A stretch of DNA of 5,710 nt. It comes from an uncultured Christensenella sp. (GTDB taxonomy: Bacteria; Bacillota; Clostridia; Christensenellales; Borkfalkiaceae). The position numbers were made by a program, and so were the translations under genes. The notes under the pieces are model-generated. The model did no database searches and was not told where the DNA came from. It saw only the letters and a list, made by a program, of their open reading frames with translations. Within the stretch, counting starts at the first letter, position 1, and each line of letters starts with the position of its first letter. Shown piece by piece: positions 1 to 5,710 of the stretch. The stretch covers positions 1-5,710 of the forward strand of contig CAJMEI010000084.1 of NCBI GenBank assembly GCA_905212395.1. The letters are read 5' to 3'.

Positions 1-15
1 CAAGGGGCTTAAAGA

Positions 16-33
16 TTTTGCCATAAGGCAAAA
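16..33. terminator. Weak hairpin, possible end of an upstream transcript
   Basis: TTTTGCC (16-22) pairs with GGCAAAA (27-33) around a four-base ATAA loop. The downstream + strand is only moderately T-rich (GATTTACTTCTTATAG), so this is not a textbook intrinsic terminator. It could close a gene lying left of the window, but no upstream reading frame can be supported from the few bases present. Confidence 0.25.
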
Positions 34-51
34 GATTTACTTCTTATAGTT

Positions 52-57
52 TATAAT
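52..57 (+). promoter_or_regulatory. Possible -10 box for radA
   Basis: A perfect TATAAT lies 84 bases before the radA start codon. No convincing TTGACA-like -35 box sits 16-18 bases upstream, and the region is AT-rich enough for chance matches. The implied leader of roughly 75 bases contains two small inverted repeats: AGTAA/TTACT at 76-88 and GATTTTT/AAAAATC at 91-107. Neither is a recognisable riboswitch. Confidence 0.3.
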
Positions 58-140
58 AACAGTACAAATTTTTTAAGTAACAATTACTGAGATTTTTTAT
101 AAAAATCAATAAATTTTATTTGTTTTTAACAAGGAAAGAT

Positions 141-1496
141 ATGGCAACTAAAAAAACAAAATACGTTTGTAACGAATGCGGTTACGTTAGCCCGCAATGG
201 CTAGGCAAATGCCCTAACTGCAATAAATTCGGAACGCTGATAGAAGAAATAGAAGAGAGCGTTACCCCCTTAAACAAAACGCAGAAAAGAAACGGATTTG
301 TTCGTCCCGTGTGCGTAAACACCGTACAAAAAGAAAAAACCGTAAGAATTAAAAGCGGAATCGACGAATTCGACACCGTTTTAGGTGGTGGAATAGTTCC
401 CTACTCTATGGTTTTAATCGGTGGCGACCCCGGAATAGGAAAAAGCACGCTTTTAACGCAAGTAGCTATAAATTTAGCAAAAAACAATAAAGTTTTATAC
501 GTTTCGGCGGAAGAAAGCTGTTCTCAACTAAAAATGCGTTGCGACAGAATTAACAGTCAAGCCGATTTTATGGCTATTAACGAAAACTGCATAGAAAACG
601 TTTTAAGCGTTGCGGAAGATTACGATTTTTTAATAATCGACTCTATACAAGCGGTATATACGGAAAATTTAACTTCTTCTATGGGGAGCGTAGCTCAAGT
701 TAAGGAATGCGCTTCCGCCCTAATGCGTTTTGCAAAAAGCAAGCAAGTAACGGTATTTATTATAGGACACGTTACCAAAGAAGGAACTATTGCAGGTCCG
801 AAAGTTTTAGAACATATTATGGACACCGTTTTATATTTCGAAGGCGAAACTTTAAATAATTGTAAAATTTTAAGGGCGGTTAAAAACCGTTTCGGACCGT
901 CGCAAGAAATCGGCGTGTTCGAAATGCGCGACAACGGAATTTACGGATTAAAAGACTACGACGGAATTTTTATTTCGGAAGAAATAGGCAAAAACGCGGG
1001 AAGCATTATAACCCCGTCTATTAGCGGAAACAGGTGTATGTTGGTAGAACTTCAGTGCTTGCTATCTAAAACGGTTTTCGGACTTCCGCGCCGTATGCCG
1101 TTAGGCGTAGACTACAATAAGCTTATTTTAATGATTGCTGTTTTAGAAAAAAGGGCGTATATTCCCTTATACAATCAAGACGTTTATCTTAACGCAATGG
1201 GCGGAATTAAACTTGCCGAACCTAGCGTGGATTTAGCTATTATCTGCTCGATAGCGTCTGCTTTTAAAGAAAAACCCATACCCAAAACTACGGCGATTTT
1301 CGGAGAAATAGGTTTAACGGGAGAAGTACGTTCGGTTACACAAGCGGATAAAAGAATAAACGAATGTGTAAAAAGGGGAATAAAAAAAGTAATTCTTCCC
1401 TACTCTAACGCAAAGAATTTAACTGCTTTTAAAGATAAAATCGAACTTATCGGAGTAAAACACGTTTACGAAGCAATAAAAATTCTTTTCGACTAA
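141..1496 (+). CDS. radA: DNA repair protein RadA (Sms), ATP-dependent branch-migration factor
   Basis: RadA is a cytoplasmic RecA-like ATPase that extends and processes recombination intermediates together with RecA. This 451-residue product shows the whole family layout. A four-cysteine zinc finger sits at C10, C13, C24 and C27 (CNEC...CPNC). The RecA-like core has a Walker A loop, GDPGIGKS, at 95-102, a Walker B strand, FLIIDS, at 163-168, and the diagnostic KNRFG motif at 248-252. A Lon-protease-like C-terminal domain runs from about 280 to the end, with GEIGLTGEVR near 400; in RadA this domain is structural rather than proteolytic. Length matches the usual ~455 residues. I chose ATG at 141 because AAGGA (131-135) lies five bases upstream and the product then starts MATKKTKYVC; an in-frame TTG at 120 would add seven residues but lacks a good site. 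The gene converges on the large secreted-protein gene. Its codon use is mixed (ATT and ATA, GTT and GTA) and serves as the baseline for the window. Confidence 0.97.
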   Translation: MATKKTKYVCNECGYVSPQWLGKCPNCNKFGTLIEEIEESVTPLNKTQKRNGFVRPVCVNTVQKEKTVRIKSGIDEFDTVLGGGIVPYSMVLIGGDPGIGKSTLLTQVAINLAKNNKVLYVSAEESCSQLKMRCDRINSQADFMAINENCIENVLSVAEDYDFLIIDSIQAVYTENLTSSMGSVAQVKECASALMRFAKSKQVTVFIIGHVTKEGTIAGPKVLEHIMDTVLYFEGETLNNCKILRAVKNRFGPSQEIGVFEMRDNGIYGLKDYDGIFISEEIGKNAGSIITPSISGNRCMLVELQCLLSKTVFGLPRRMPLGVDYNKLILMIAVLEKRAYIPLYNQDVYLNAMGGIKLAEPSVDLAIICSIASAFKEKPIPKTTAIFGEIGLTGEVRSVTQADKRINECVKRGIKKVILPYSNAKNLTAFKDKIELIGVKHVYEAIKILFD

Positions 1497-1584
1497 TAAA
1501 TATAAAGTAGAATTTATAGGCGTAATACACAAATAAACGTATACCAAAACTTAATTTTAAAAGTTAAATATTATCAATAAAATT

Positions 1585-1610
1585 AAGCGTCTTTTCTTAA
1601 AAAGACGCTT
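1585..1610. terminator. Probable bidirectional terminator hairpin A
   Basis: An 11-base-pair perfect stem, AAGCGTCTTTT (1585-1595) with AAAAGACGCTT (1600-1610), closes a four-base CTTA loop. It begins 89 bases after the radA stop. Read on the minus strand, the stem is followed by AATTTTATTG, a passable U-rich tail; on the plus strand the tail (ATAAAATGCTTATTTAT) is weaker. Its place between two converging genes supports termination in one or both directions. Confidence 0.55.
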
Positions 1611-1661
1611 ATAAAATGCTTATTTATCGACTTATAGCTTAACTTTTAACAATAATAATTT

Positions 1662-1692
1662 TTAACGGCAAAGGACAAACCTTTGCCGTTAA
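1662..1692. terminator. Probable bidirectional terminator hairpin B
   Basis: A 13-base-pair perfect stem, TTAACGGCAAAGG (1662-1674) with CCTTTGCCGTTAA (1680-1692), encloses an ACAAA loop. It is the longest hairpin in the window and the first one met by transcription leaving the minus-strand gene. The tails are AT-rich on both sides (TAAATTTT on plus, AAATTATTATTG on minus), without a clean T run. It may act with hairpin A as a paired stop, or protect the 3' end of a transcript. Confidence 0.5.
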
Positions 1693-1825
1693 TAAATTTT
1701 CGCCATAGGGGTAAAACAAAAATCTTATATAGTATCGATACCGTGTGAAACACAAAATACGTTCCGCCGAGTATAAGGGGATAGCAAATACTTGCTAAAT
1801 GAATTTTTAAAATTTTAAATAAATT

Positions 1826-4800
1826 TTATTGCTCTTGAAATTCATGCCACGCTCCGCTTACTTCTATTCCGCCGTGCAAAGCAGTTATGCAAATAAGTAA
1901 ATCGGCAGGGTTGCCCGTTCTATCGGTTTTAATATTAACCAAGGTAACGGTTCTAGTAAACTTTGTCGCGCTAGTGTTATAAGTGCCAGATTTTCCCGTC
2001 TCTCCCGTTTCGAAAGGAATATATACTTGCGTTACCGTTATGGTAGAAGCCACCCTTTGAATTCTATAATAAACGTAAGCTCTATGATATATTTTGTACG
2101 CGTTGTAGATAGAAAAATCAAATTCTACTCCGGTATCAATGTTTTTCCAATTCGTCGTTGTAAAACCGCCACCGTCTACAAACCAGTTTTCGCCCGAACC
2201 GCCCGAGTCGTAAGCGCAACCTACAAACGCCTTATATTTAGTTTTATGCGGATATGTAGAATCAAAGGTACTTGAAGACGTGTTGTCTTTTTGAACCATA
2301 AACAGCATCGGCGCGGTAGATTTTGCTTCGTTCCAACTACAAGTATTGCCTAATCCATCGCAACCCCACTGATAGAATGAAAACGCATAGTCAAAATCAC
2401 CCGTACCCGTAGTATTGCCGTTGTTTAAAGAACAAATATTTTTATGAGTTCCCGCCGTCCAGTTATTCCACTCGTAATTACCTCCGTTGCAATTTCTACT
2501 TTCGTAAATGCTATTATAATATCCGCTTACTCCGTGCTTCATGTCGGTCTTATCGGGTATCGGATTAGAAGAACTATAATAGGAACTATCTTCCATTCTT
2601 ACCCAATCAATAGCGAACGCGCTGTCGAAAGCGTCTAACGAAACGTTTATTTTATCGCTAGTTATATTTTCTAATCGGTAATTGAACGAATATCCCGTGG
2701 AACCTCTATATTCCGTTATCCAATAAGTTATTTGTATTAAACTGTTTTGTCTTATTACTTTAACGTACGCGGAATAGTCATTGTTATATAAACTATTAAA
2801 CTCTCCGCCCCACCAATTATTGCTTGCCGTTACTTCCCCGAACGGTTTACCCGTAGTTATTTCGGTGTAATTTCCAAGATAAAATCTTCTCCAACAGTTG
2901 TAATCGTTGCCGTCGCAAAGTTGAATTACGGGCGTTCTTTTAACGGCTGTCGAATCGGCATGGTCACTTACCATCATAAATATATCCGTTAAATAAAATT
3001 CCAAATAGAAATTTCCTTGAAGCTCGTCTAACCCGTAGCAATAAGAAGTATTTCCTATATTTTTACCTATTCTAGTAATATGTCTGTTTACTCCCGTCTT
3101 TTCAAAAACTCCGCTACGAGCGTGTCTTGTATAATTTACCGTATAGGTATTTCCGCCCGTAACGGTAATTTTATCGTTAGTAACGGTAGAAGAAGTAGTA
3201 TAATCGTAACCGGGCATTTTTACTTCTACGGTATAAGAACTTCCGCTTAAAAGCGTATAGGACGCGTTGTTCGGTTTCGCTTCGTCCCCCGTTACGGCGT
3301 AATTTACGTAAGCCGTTGCACTACTAGGAGTAAACCTTACGTTTACGTTAGAAATCGTACTATCGTAAGTTTCGTGTTCGTTTTCCTTACCGTTTAAAAC
3401 TTCTATTCCGTATAAATTTAGTTGACTTATTATGTGCGGAACTAATTGTCCTACCGTTAAAGCCGAACCGCCGTTTGAAACGACAGATTGAGTGTCGGAA
3501 CTAAACAAAAGAACCCTTAACCCGTTTCTATACCACTCTATCGTGTTATTAGAACCTTTAAAACAAATTTCGTATTCGTTGGTGGTGTTATCATACGGAA
3601 CTACCGCCGACCAGTTATAGTCTTTTCCGCTTTGTTGACCGTGCGCGCCATCGGATAACTTATTTATTTCGTTACTTAAAGTCCATTTACTAATATCGTT
3701 AGTGTTGTACTTTACTAAACAACCGTTTGTAATTAAAACGTCGCCTATTTTAAATAGTTTAGCCCAGTCCAAACTAGCACCCGTATGCTTATACTTGATA
3801 GAAAAATCATCGCCCGAATTTACTACGTTTAAAATTCCGCTAGAGGAGTTTTCACCTAAAACAACGTCGGTTTTAAAACTATACGTAACGCTTATAGCGT
3901 TATTGCTTGTAGAAATATAGGTAGGAGCGCTACTAGTTGAAACCGTTACCAAATCAGACGTAGTTAACGCTTGATAATTGTCCGCTAACATTTCACCGTA
4001 TTTTACCGATTTTTTTTCGGTCTTAATAACGCCGTTTGCGTTTTGATGAGTTATTATAAAATCGTAAGAATTTCTTGAATAATATACCGTTACCTCTTTG
4101 CCCGTATCGTCCATTTGTCCCGTTAATACGTTTTTTTCGGAAACGTATCCCGTAACGGACGGATTATTAAAACTATAAGTTTGACCGTAAGTAACTGTTT
4201 TTTCTTGACTTGCCAAAGTGTAATGCCTTAAAGAATCGTTTTCTATTTTTACAAAATCTGAAAACCCGTCTCCACTAATAGGCAAATAATTTATTCTTAA
4301 AGTATAGCTATTTGCAGAAAAGCCCGCGTATAAGTCGATATCTCCTTTAATTAGCAAACTTGCGTCGCTTGCGTTAAACTCTTGCGTTAGGTCTTTATTC
4401 GTATAATATTTATTGAACGTATGTCCTTTCTTCGTAGGCGTTGCTATTTCCCCTACGCTCTCTTTATACTTTAACGTCGCTTCTCCTAACTTCGTTTCTC
4501 CGTCGTAGTAATTTACTTTGTACGTTAGGTAGTTCTCCGTTATGTAATCTTTATAATATTTTTTATCTTTATTCCCATTCGGTAACGGACTAGTTCCGTC
4601 TTCTAACGCTCCTATCTCTCTATACGCTATCTCCGCCATTGATATCTGCTTAGTCGCCGTATAATACTTTACTTCTCCGTCTACTTTTATATATCCCCTT
4701 ACTATTATTTCGTCCGTCCTATGCCCGTCCGGTATATCGTATACGTATATACAACTCTCTTTATATTTTACCCCGGCGTATTCTACGTCGCTTAATAGAT

Positions 4801-5161
4801 TATTCGTCGCTTGTATCGTTGCGTCCGGGCTTGTTATACTTAACTCTCCATCTAGTTTATAGTATGGCAGTAGTATTAATCCCCATTCTACTTCGCTCGT
4901 ACCTTTTACTTTCGCTATATCTTCGTATTTGTCTTGTTTTATTACGCTTTTAAATCTTACTCCGTTTTCGTACTTATCGTCTTTTAACCTTATCGCTACG
5001 CTTCTTACGAAAAAATCCCCTTCTTCTAACGTTACGCTTCCGCCATTTAGCGTTATATTTGTACTTGCTTGTACCTTCTCCCATTTTATGCTATTTATTA
5101 CTAACGCTACGCTTACTAGTACAAATATTGCCAATAATATCCTTTTTATCCCCTTTACCAT
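1826..5161 (-). CDS. Large secreted multidomain protein, putative surface adhesin or glycan-binding protein
   Basis: No named protein is recognised. The 1111-residue product has a signal peptide (basic MVKGIKR, hydrophobic core to about residue 22, likely cleavage after VQA at 30-32). Residues about 45-185 resemble a module common in gut Firmicutes surface proteins (NGVRFKSVI, then WGLILLPYYKL, then IIVRGYIKV). Residues 214-281 match a Listeria/Bacteroides (Flg_new) repeat: VNYYDGETKLGEA, TPTKKGHTF and a closing DIDLYAGF. Residues about 285-361 look MucBP-like (YGQTYSF, GYV, VTVYY), and a shorter similar unit may follow to about 430. Residues about 435-610, 683-857 and 870-1108 read as three divergent beta-sandwich units of LamG/ConA type, with a PEGA/MucBP-like stretch at 615-678. 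These borders are by eye. No catalytic motif, LPXTG, SLH or dockerin is seen. The N-terminal 270 codons have aberrant codon use. Start is fixed by a strong ribosome binding site; it is the last gene of a three-gene cluster. Confidence 0.85.
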   Translation of the reverse strand: MVKGIKRILLAIFVLVSVALVINSIKWEKVQASTNITLNGGSVTLEEGDFFVRSVAIRLKDDKYENGVRFKSVIKQDKYEDIAKVKGTSEVEWGLILLPYYKLDGELSITSPDATIQATNNLLSDVEYAGVKYKESCIYVYDIPDGHRTDEIIVRGYIKVDGEVKYYTATKQISMAEIAYREIGALEDGTSPLPNGNKDKKYYKDYITENYLTYKVNYYDGETKLGEATLKYKESVGEIATPTKKGHTFNKYYTNKDLTQEFNASDASLLIKGDIDLYAGFSANSYTLRINYLPISGDGFSDFVKIENDSLRHYTLASQEKTVTYGQTYSFNNPSVTGYVSEKNVLTGQMDDTGKEVTVYYSRNSYDFIITHQNANGVIKTEKKSVKYGEMLADNYQALTTSDLVTVSTSSAPTYISTSNNAISVTYSFKTDVVLGENSSSGILNVVNSGDDFSIKYKHTGASLDWAKLFKIGDVLITNGCLVKYNTNDISKWTLSNEINKLSDGAHGQQSGKDYNWSAVVPYDNTTNEYEICFKGSNNTIEWYRNGLRVLLFSSDTQSVVSNGGSALTVGQLVPHIISQLNLYGIEVLNGKENEHETYDSTISNVNVRFTPSSATAYVNYAVTGDEAKPNNASYTLLSGSSYTVEVKMPGYDYTTSSTVTNDKITVTGGNTYTVNYTRHARSGVFEKTGVNRHITRIGKNIGNTSYCYGLDELQGNFYLEFYLTDIFMMVSDHADSTAVKRTPVIQLCDGNDYNCWRRFYLGNYTEITTGKPFGEVTASNNWWGGEFNSLYNNDYSAYVKVIRQNSLIQITYWITEYRGSTGYSFNYRLENITSDKINVSLDAFDSAFAIDWVRMEDSSYYSSSNPIPDKTDMKHGVSGYYNSIYESRNCNGGNYEWNNWTAGTHKNICSLNNGNTTGTGDFDYAFSFYQWGCDGLGNTCSWNEAKSTAPMLFMVQKDNTSSSTFDSTYPHKTKYKAFVGCAYDSGGSGENWFVDGGGFTTTNWKNIDTGVEFDFSIYNAYKIYHRAYVYYRIQRVASTITVTQVYIPFETGETGKSGTYNTSATKFTRTVTLVNIKTDRTGNPADLLICITALHGGIEVSGAWHEFQEQ

Positions 5162-5168
5162 CTTTATT

Positions 5169-5177
5169 ACCTCCTTA
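5169..5177 (-). promoter_or_regulatory. Near-perfect ribosome binding site overlapping a stop codon
   Basis: On the minus strand the sequence TAAGGAGGT lies eight bases from the ATG of the large gene, counted from GGAGG. It is the best Shine-Dalgarno match in the window. Its first three bases are the stop codon of the 44-residue peptide, so a ribosome finishing the peptide ends exactly on the site used to start the large protein. This predicts strong, coupled translation. Confidence 0.85.
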
Positions 5178-5309
5178 CCAATTTAATTTTACCCCGTACG
5201 ACGCAGTTACCACGTCTTTCTCGCTTAACTTCGTTATCTCCATTTCAGGCTCTTTATACTCTTTCTTCTCTTTTCTCTCTTCTTCTTTTTTTATTTCTTC
5301 CTTTTTCAT
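5175..5309 (-). CDS. Small charged protein (44 residues) of the YxxPEME...DVVTAS type, function unknown
   Basis: The frame encodes 44 residues. Residues 2-20 are almost entirely Lys, Glu and Arg (KKEEIKKEEE...). They are followed by YKEPEMEITKLSEKDVVTAS (residues 17-36) and a short tail ending KLNW. Small proteins with a charged start and a YxKPxMEVxxLxxEDVxTxS core recur in gut Clostridia and, in variant form, in Bacteroidetes; I know of no established role. There is no signal peptide or membrane segment, so the product should be cytoplasmic unless processed. A ribosome binding site, GAGGGGTGA (5316-5324), precedes the ATG. It starts 20 bases after the lipoprotein stop and ends 13 bases before the large gene. 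The conserved-looking core argues for a real gene, but a role purely as a translated leader for the large gene is also possible. Confidence 0.75.
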   Translation of the reverse strand: MKKEEIKKEEERKEKKEYKEPEMEITKLSEKDVVTASYGVKLNW

Positions 5310-5329
5310 TCCCTTTCACCCCTCTTTTT

Positions 5330-5521
5330 CTATATTATGTGGTCTTTCCCCCATTCTTCATCGTTACTTTTACTGTTTTCGTTTGAGCTTTTTATTACAC
5401 TTGTTTGACTTTTATATGAGCTTTTTTTAGAGGAACTATAACTATTATTTTTGCTCCCGCCCTTACATCCGCCGAAAACAAAAATTAAAATTAGCGTTAA
5501 AATTATAAATATTTTTTTCAT
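5330..5521 (-). CDS. Tiny Ser/Lys-rich lipoprotein
   Basis: The 63-residue product begins MKKIFIILTLILIFVF and continues to a lipobox-like FGGC with the acylated Cys at residue 19; Phe at -3 is less usual than Leu. It should be lipid-anchored to the outer face of the membrane. The mature chain is only 45 residues, contains 13 Ser, many Lys and Asn, no second hydrophobic segment, and ends EEWGKDHII, so it looks like an unfolded tether rather than a domain. I prefer ATG at 5521, preceded by AGGGG seven bases upstream. A second in-frame ATG at 5548, also with an AGGG site, would add nine residues (MKKFNRGIN). It is the first gene of the minus-strand cluster and uses the ordinary codon pattern (ATT, GTT). 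Possible roles are a small anchor or partner for the downstream secreted protein; nothing in the sequence proves this. Confidence 0.7.
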   Translation of the reverse strand: MKKIFIILTLILIFVFGGCKGGSKNNSYSSSKKSSYKSQTSVIKSSNENSKSNDEEWGKDHII

Positions 5522-5563
5522 GTTTATACCCCTATTAAATTTTTTCATATCTATAACCCTATT
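5510..5563 (-). repeat. Tandem duplication of a ribosome binding site plus start codon
   Basis: Two adjacent 27-base units, 5563-5537 and 5536-5510 on the minus strand, agree at 22 of 27 positions. Each runs AATAGGG, an AT spacer, then ATGAAAAAA. The unit is nine codons long, so both ATGs are in the lipoprotein frame. It appears to be a duplicated translation start that gives the lipoprotein two possible N termini. Confidence 0.7.
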
Positions 5564-5622
5564 ATAATTATATCCTAAAAGTCTATTTTTTTAGTTATGA
5601 TTTTTGTTAAAAAAAATGTGAA
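5561..5622 (-). promoter_or_regulatory. Candidate promoter region of the minus-strand cluster
   Basis: On the minus strand TTCACA (5622-5617) is separated by 17 bases from CATAAC (5599-5594), a possible -35/-10 pair with five and four of six consensus matches. A doubled TATAATTATAAT at 5572-5561 is a better -10 match but has no good -35 and sits almost against the first ribosome binding site. The stretch 5564-5710 is otherwise very AT-rich, with no gene and no clear operator. Confidence 0.35.
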
Positions 5623-5710
5623 AAACTTCTATTTTTGCTTATTTAAAAACGTTATTACGTGTAAAAAATTCACAAAATTTAAGATTTTACTTAGTTTTTT
5701 ATAGAAAGAA

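Larger units (their letters stand above)
1497..1825. other. Convergent intergenic region without a gene
   Basis: These 329 bases separate the 3' ends of radA and the minus-strand secreted-protein gene. The stretch is AT-rich and holds two strong hairpins, listed separately. It also has a small inverted repeat TAGCAA/TTGCTA at 1782-1797, and a 10-base palindrome GTATCGATAC at 1732-1741. No reading frame with a ribosome binding site and no tRNA-like fold was seen. I read it as a two-way transcription stop region. Confidence 0.6.
4352..5309 (-). other. Block of aberrant codon use spanning the small peptide gene and the 5' part of the large gene
   Basis: Within codons 1-270 of the large gene every Ile (22) is ATA, every Val (21) is GTA, and Ser is AGC/AGT with a single TCA. 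At codons 271 (ATT) and 275 (ATC) the pattern ends, and GTT, TCT, TCC and ACT become frequent. The 44-residue peptide gene just upstream has both its Ile as ATA, and its Val are GTA or GTG, so it fits the block. The lipoprotein gene uses ATT and GTT and does not. The counts come from direct reading of the codons. That this marks an exchanged cassette is inference. Confidence 0.6.

Noticed and set aside
120..140. In-frame TTG start for radA seven codons upstream
   Set aside because: ATG at 141 has AAGGA at the right distance and gives the usual RadA N terminus just before the zinc finger; the TTG has only T/A-rich sequence before it.
1696..1717. Similarity between ATTTTCGCCATAGGGG here and ATTTTGCCATAAGG at 15-28, flanking radA on both sides
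   Set aside because: The match is short and gapped and lies in AT-rich sequence, so it is not enough to claim a direct repeat or insertion boundary.
1732..1741. Palindrome GTATCGATAC
   Set aside because: A 10-base palindrome downstream of both genes is expected by chance and has no supporting promoter or repeated copy.
1826..2600. Possible diversity-generating retroelement target at the C terminus
   Set aside because: The Asn/Tyr/Trp-rich texture invited the idea, but there is no template repeat, no reverse transcriptase and no typical C-type lectin ending in the window.
5059..5430. Open frame of 123 codons on the + strand, hydrophobic and Leu/Ser/Phe-rich
   Set aside because: It is antisense to the purine-rich peptide gene and the 5' end of the large gene; the many Leu, Ser and Phe are what the complement of Lys/Glu/Arg codons gives, and no ribosome binding site is evident.
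5564..5710. Operator or riboswitch upstream of the lipoprotein
   Set aside because: Only short AT-rich inverted repeats such as ACGT-TATT-ACGT are present; no known riboswitch core or T-box motif was seen.

Overview
The window is AT-rich DNA from a low-GC Gram-positive bacterium. It is most likely an uncultured Clostridia/Firmicutes lineage of the gut type. The signs are a RadA of Firmicutes type, purine-rich Shine-Dalgarno sites of the AGGAGGT type, a lipoprotein signal, a Listeria/Bacteroides-type (Flg_new) surface repeat, and a small YKEPEME...DVVTAS-type peptide. Codon use favours TTA together with ACG, GCG and TCG. The taxon cannot be fixed from this sequence alone.

Layout: positions 1-140 are a short AT-rich leader with weak hairpins and a -10-like box. 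The housekeeping gene radA (141-1496, + strand) follows; it encodes the zinc-finger/ATPase/Lon-like protein of recombination repair. A 329-base convergent intergenic region (1497-1825) holds two strong hairpins and no gene. The rest of the window is a minus-strand cluster, read from right to left: a promoter region (about 5550-5710), a tiny Ser-rich lipoprotein (5330-5521, possibly from 5548), a 44-residue charged peptide (5175-5309), and an 1111-residue secreted protein (1826-5161). The gaps between these three genes are 20 and 13 bases, and the last two are joined by a near-perfect ribosome binding site that overlaps the stop codon of the peptide. They look like one operon.

The large protein has a signal peptide, a surface-protein N-terminal module, a Flg_new-type repeat, a MucBP-like segment, and a long C-terminal half that reads as several divergent beta-sandwich (LamG/ConA-like) units with a PEGA/MucBP-like insert. 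It has no LPXTG, S-layer or dockerin anchor. It is best called a putative secreted or surface glycan-binding or adhesin-like protein of unknown target.

The most unusual signal is a sharp change of codon use inside this gene. In the first 270 codons all 22 Ile are ATA and all 21 Val are GTA, and Ser is almost only AGC/AGT. From codon 271 on, ATT, ATC, GTT and TCN appear freely, as they do in radA. The upstream 44-residue peptide resembles the biased block, while the lipoprotein does not. This suggests a mosaic gene: a distinct 5' cassette (peptide plus export module) joined to a variable binding region.
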